Made by a program: the position numbers and the translations under genes | Origin: an uncultured Alphaproteobacteria bacterium | GTDB lineage: Bacteria > Pseudomonadota > Alphaproteobacteria > Puniceispirillales > Puniceispirillaceae | DNA: 21,594 nt | NCBI GenBank assembly: GCA_937924895.1 | Contig: CALEYP010000032.1 | Span: forward strand, 1-21,594 | Reading direction: 5' to 3' | In this document: one piece after another, positions 21,361-21,594 of the stretch | Numbering within the stretch: position 1 is the first letter of the stretch | Layout: each line of letters begins with the position of its first letter | Notes under the pieces: generated by a model | The model's input: the letters and a program-made list of their open reading frames with translations, nothing else | Told to the model about the DNA's origin: nothing | Databases searched by the model: none

Positions 21361-21594
21361 ATGGCGCAACGTTCCACACCACATCATCCACAGCGTCACA
21401 AACAGGTGGCGGGGGATGATACGCCGTCTCATACATCATCTGAATCTAATGCTGCCGCCGTCTCTTTATCTGAGGATCAAAGGGGGGAGGGGGCAGTTTT
21501 ATCTGAGGGTGATGAGGCGTCTTTTATCGTCTTTTTGAGACAATTGGCCCATCATGGCAATGTGACCAAAGCGGCAGAGCAGGCGCAGCTATTG
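21361..21594 (+). CDS. start of a helix-turn-helix protein, terminase small-subunit-like (runs off the right edge)
   Basis: An open frame of 78 codons from the ATG at 21361 to the window end with no stop. The first 50 or so residues are hydrophilic and low in complexity (His, Ser, Gln, Glu rich: MAQRSTPHHPQRHKQ and on). Then comes FIVFLRQLAHHGNVTKAAEQAQL (about 55-77). The pattern FLxxLxxxGNVTxAAExA is the first part of the helix-turn-helix seen in many phage terminase small subunits and related DNA-binding proteins. No Shine-Dalgarno sequence precedes the ATG, and a promoter lies immediately upstream, so translation may be leaderless. The context, an S24 repressor and a DUF6362-like gene, agrees with a phage or gene-transfer-agent start. 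The rest of the gene is needed to confirm this. Confidence 0.55.
   Translation, partial: MAQRSTPHHPQRHKQVAGDDTPSHTSSESNAAAVSLSEDQRGEGAVLSEGDEASFIVFLRQLAHHGNVTKAAEQAQLL

Overview
The window looks like a stretch of chromosome from a mid-GC alphaproteobacterium. The basis is the dnaG-rpoD block next to a divergent carA-carB-greA cluster, an ELM1-like (DUF1022) protein, an alphaproteobacterial ribbon-helix-helix protein, and an apparent CtrA site (TTAA-N7-TTAAC). A marine SAR116/Rhodospirillales-like lineage would fit, but that is inference. Most of the window is housekeeping. No CRISPR array, rRNA or insertion sequence was seen, and no gene-free stretch exceeds 300 bases.

Left part (1-2173): the start of uvrB runs off the left edge on the minus strand. 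Divergent to it is a class I aspartate/prephenate-type aminotransferase with a strong terminator. A 58-residue one-helix membrane protein follows, behind a CtrA-type promoter. A tRNA with anticodon CAT, probably tRNA-Ile2, lies on the minus strand.

Core block (2218-11974): on the minus strand are rpoD, dnaG and a GatB/YqeY-domain gene; a bidirectional terminator-like hairpin separates yqeY from dnaG. On the plus strand carA, carB and greA form a carbamoyl-phosphate and transcript-cleavage-factor cluster ending in a clear terminator. A nested palindrome lies between carB and greA.

Middle (11987-15316): an Lrp/AsnC regulator is divergent from an ELM1-like gene across an AT-rich region with two dyads. 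A Tat-exported MsrP-type molybdoprotein has no msrQ partner in view. A small DUF1761 membrane protein follows.

Right part (15349-20668): a minus-strand series reads, in transcription order, S24-family repressor, TrmA/RlmD-type RNA methyltransferase, ribbon-helix-helix protein, class I glutamine amidotransferase and a HyuA-type hydantoinase subunit without HyuB.

Right edge (20668-21594): this is the most interesting part. The S24 repressor is divergent from a DUF6362-like gene, which is followed by the start of a gene with a terminase-small-subunit-like helix-turn-helix. Near-identical dyads (ATAGGA-N4-TCCTAT and ATAGTA-N4-TCCTAT) overlap promoter elements of the repressor, the DUF6362 gene and the edge gene. 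I infer a phage-like or gene-transfer-agent-like control switch whose structural genes, if present, lie beyond the window.
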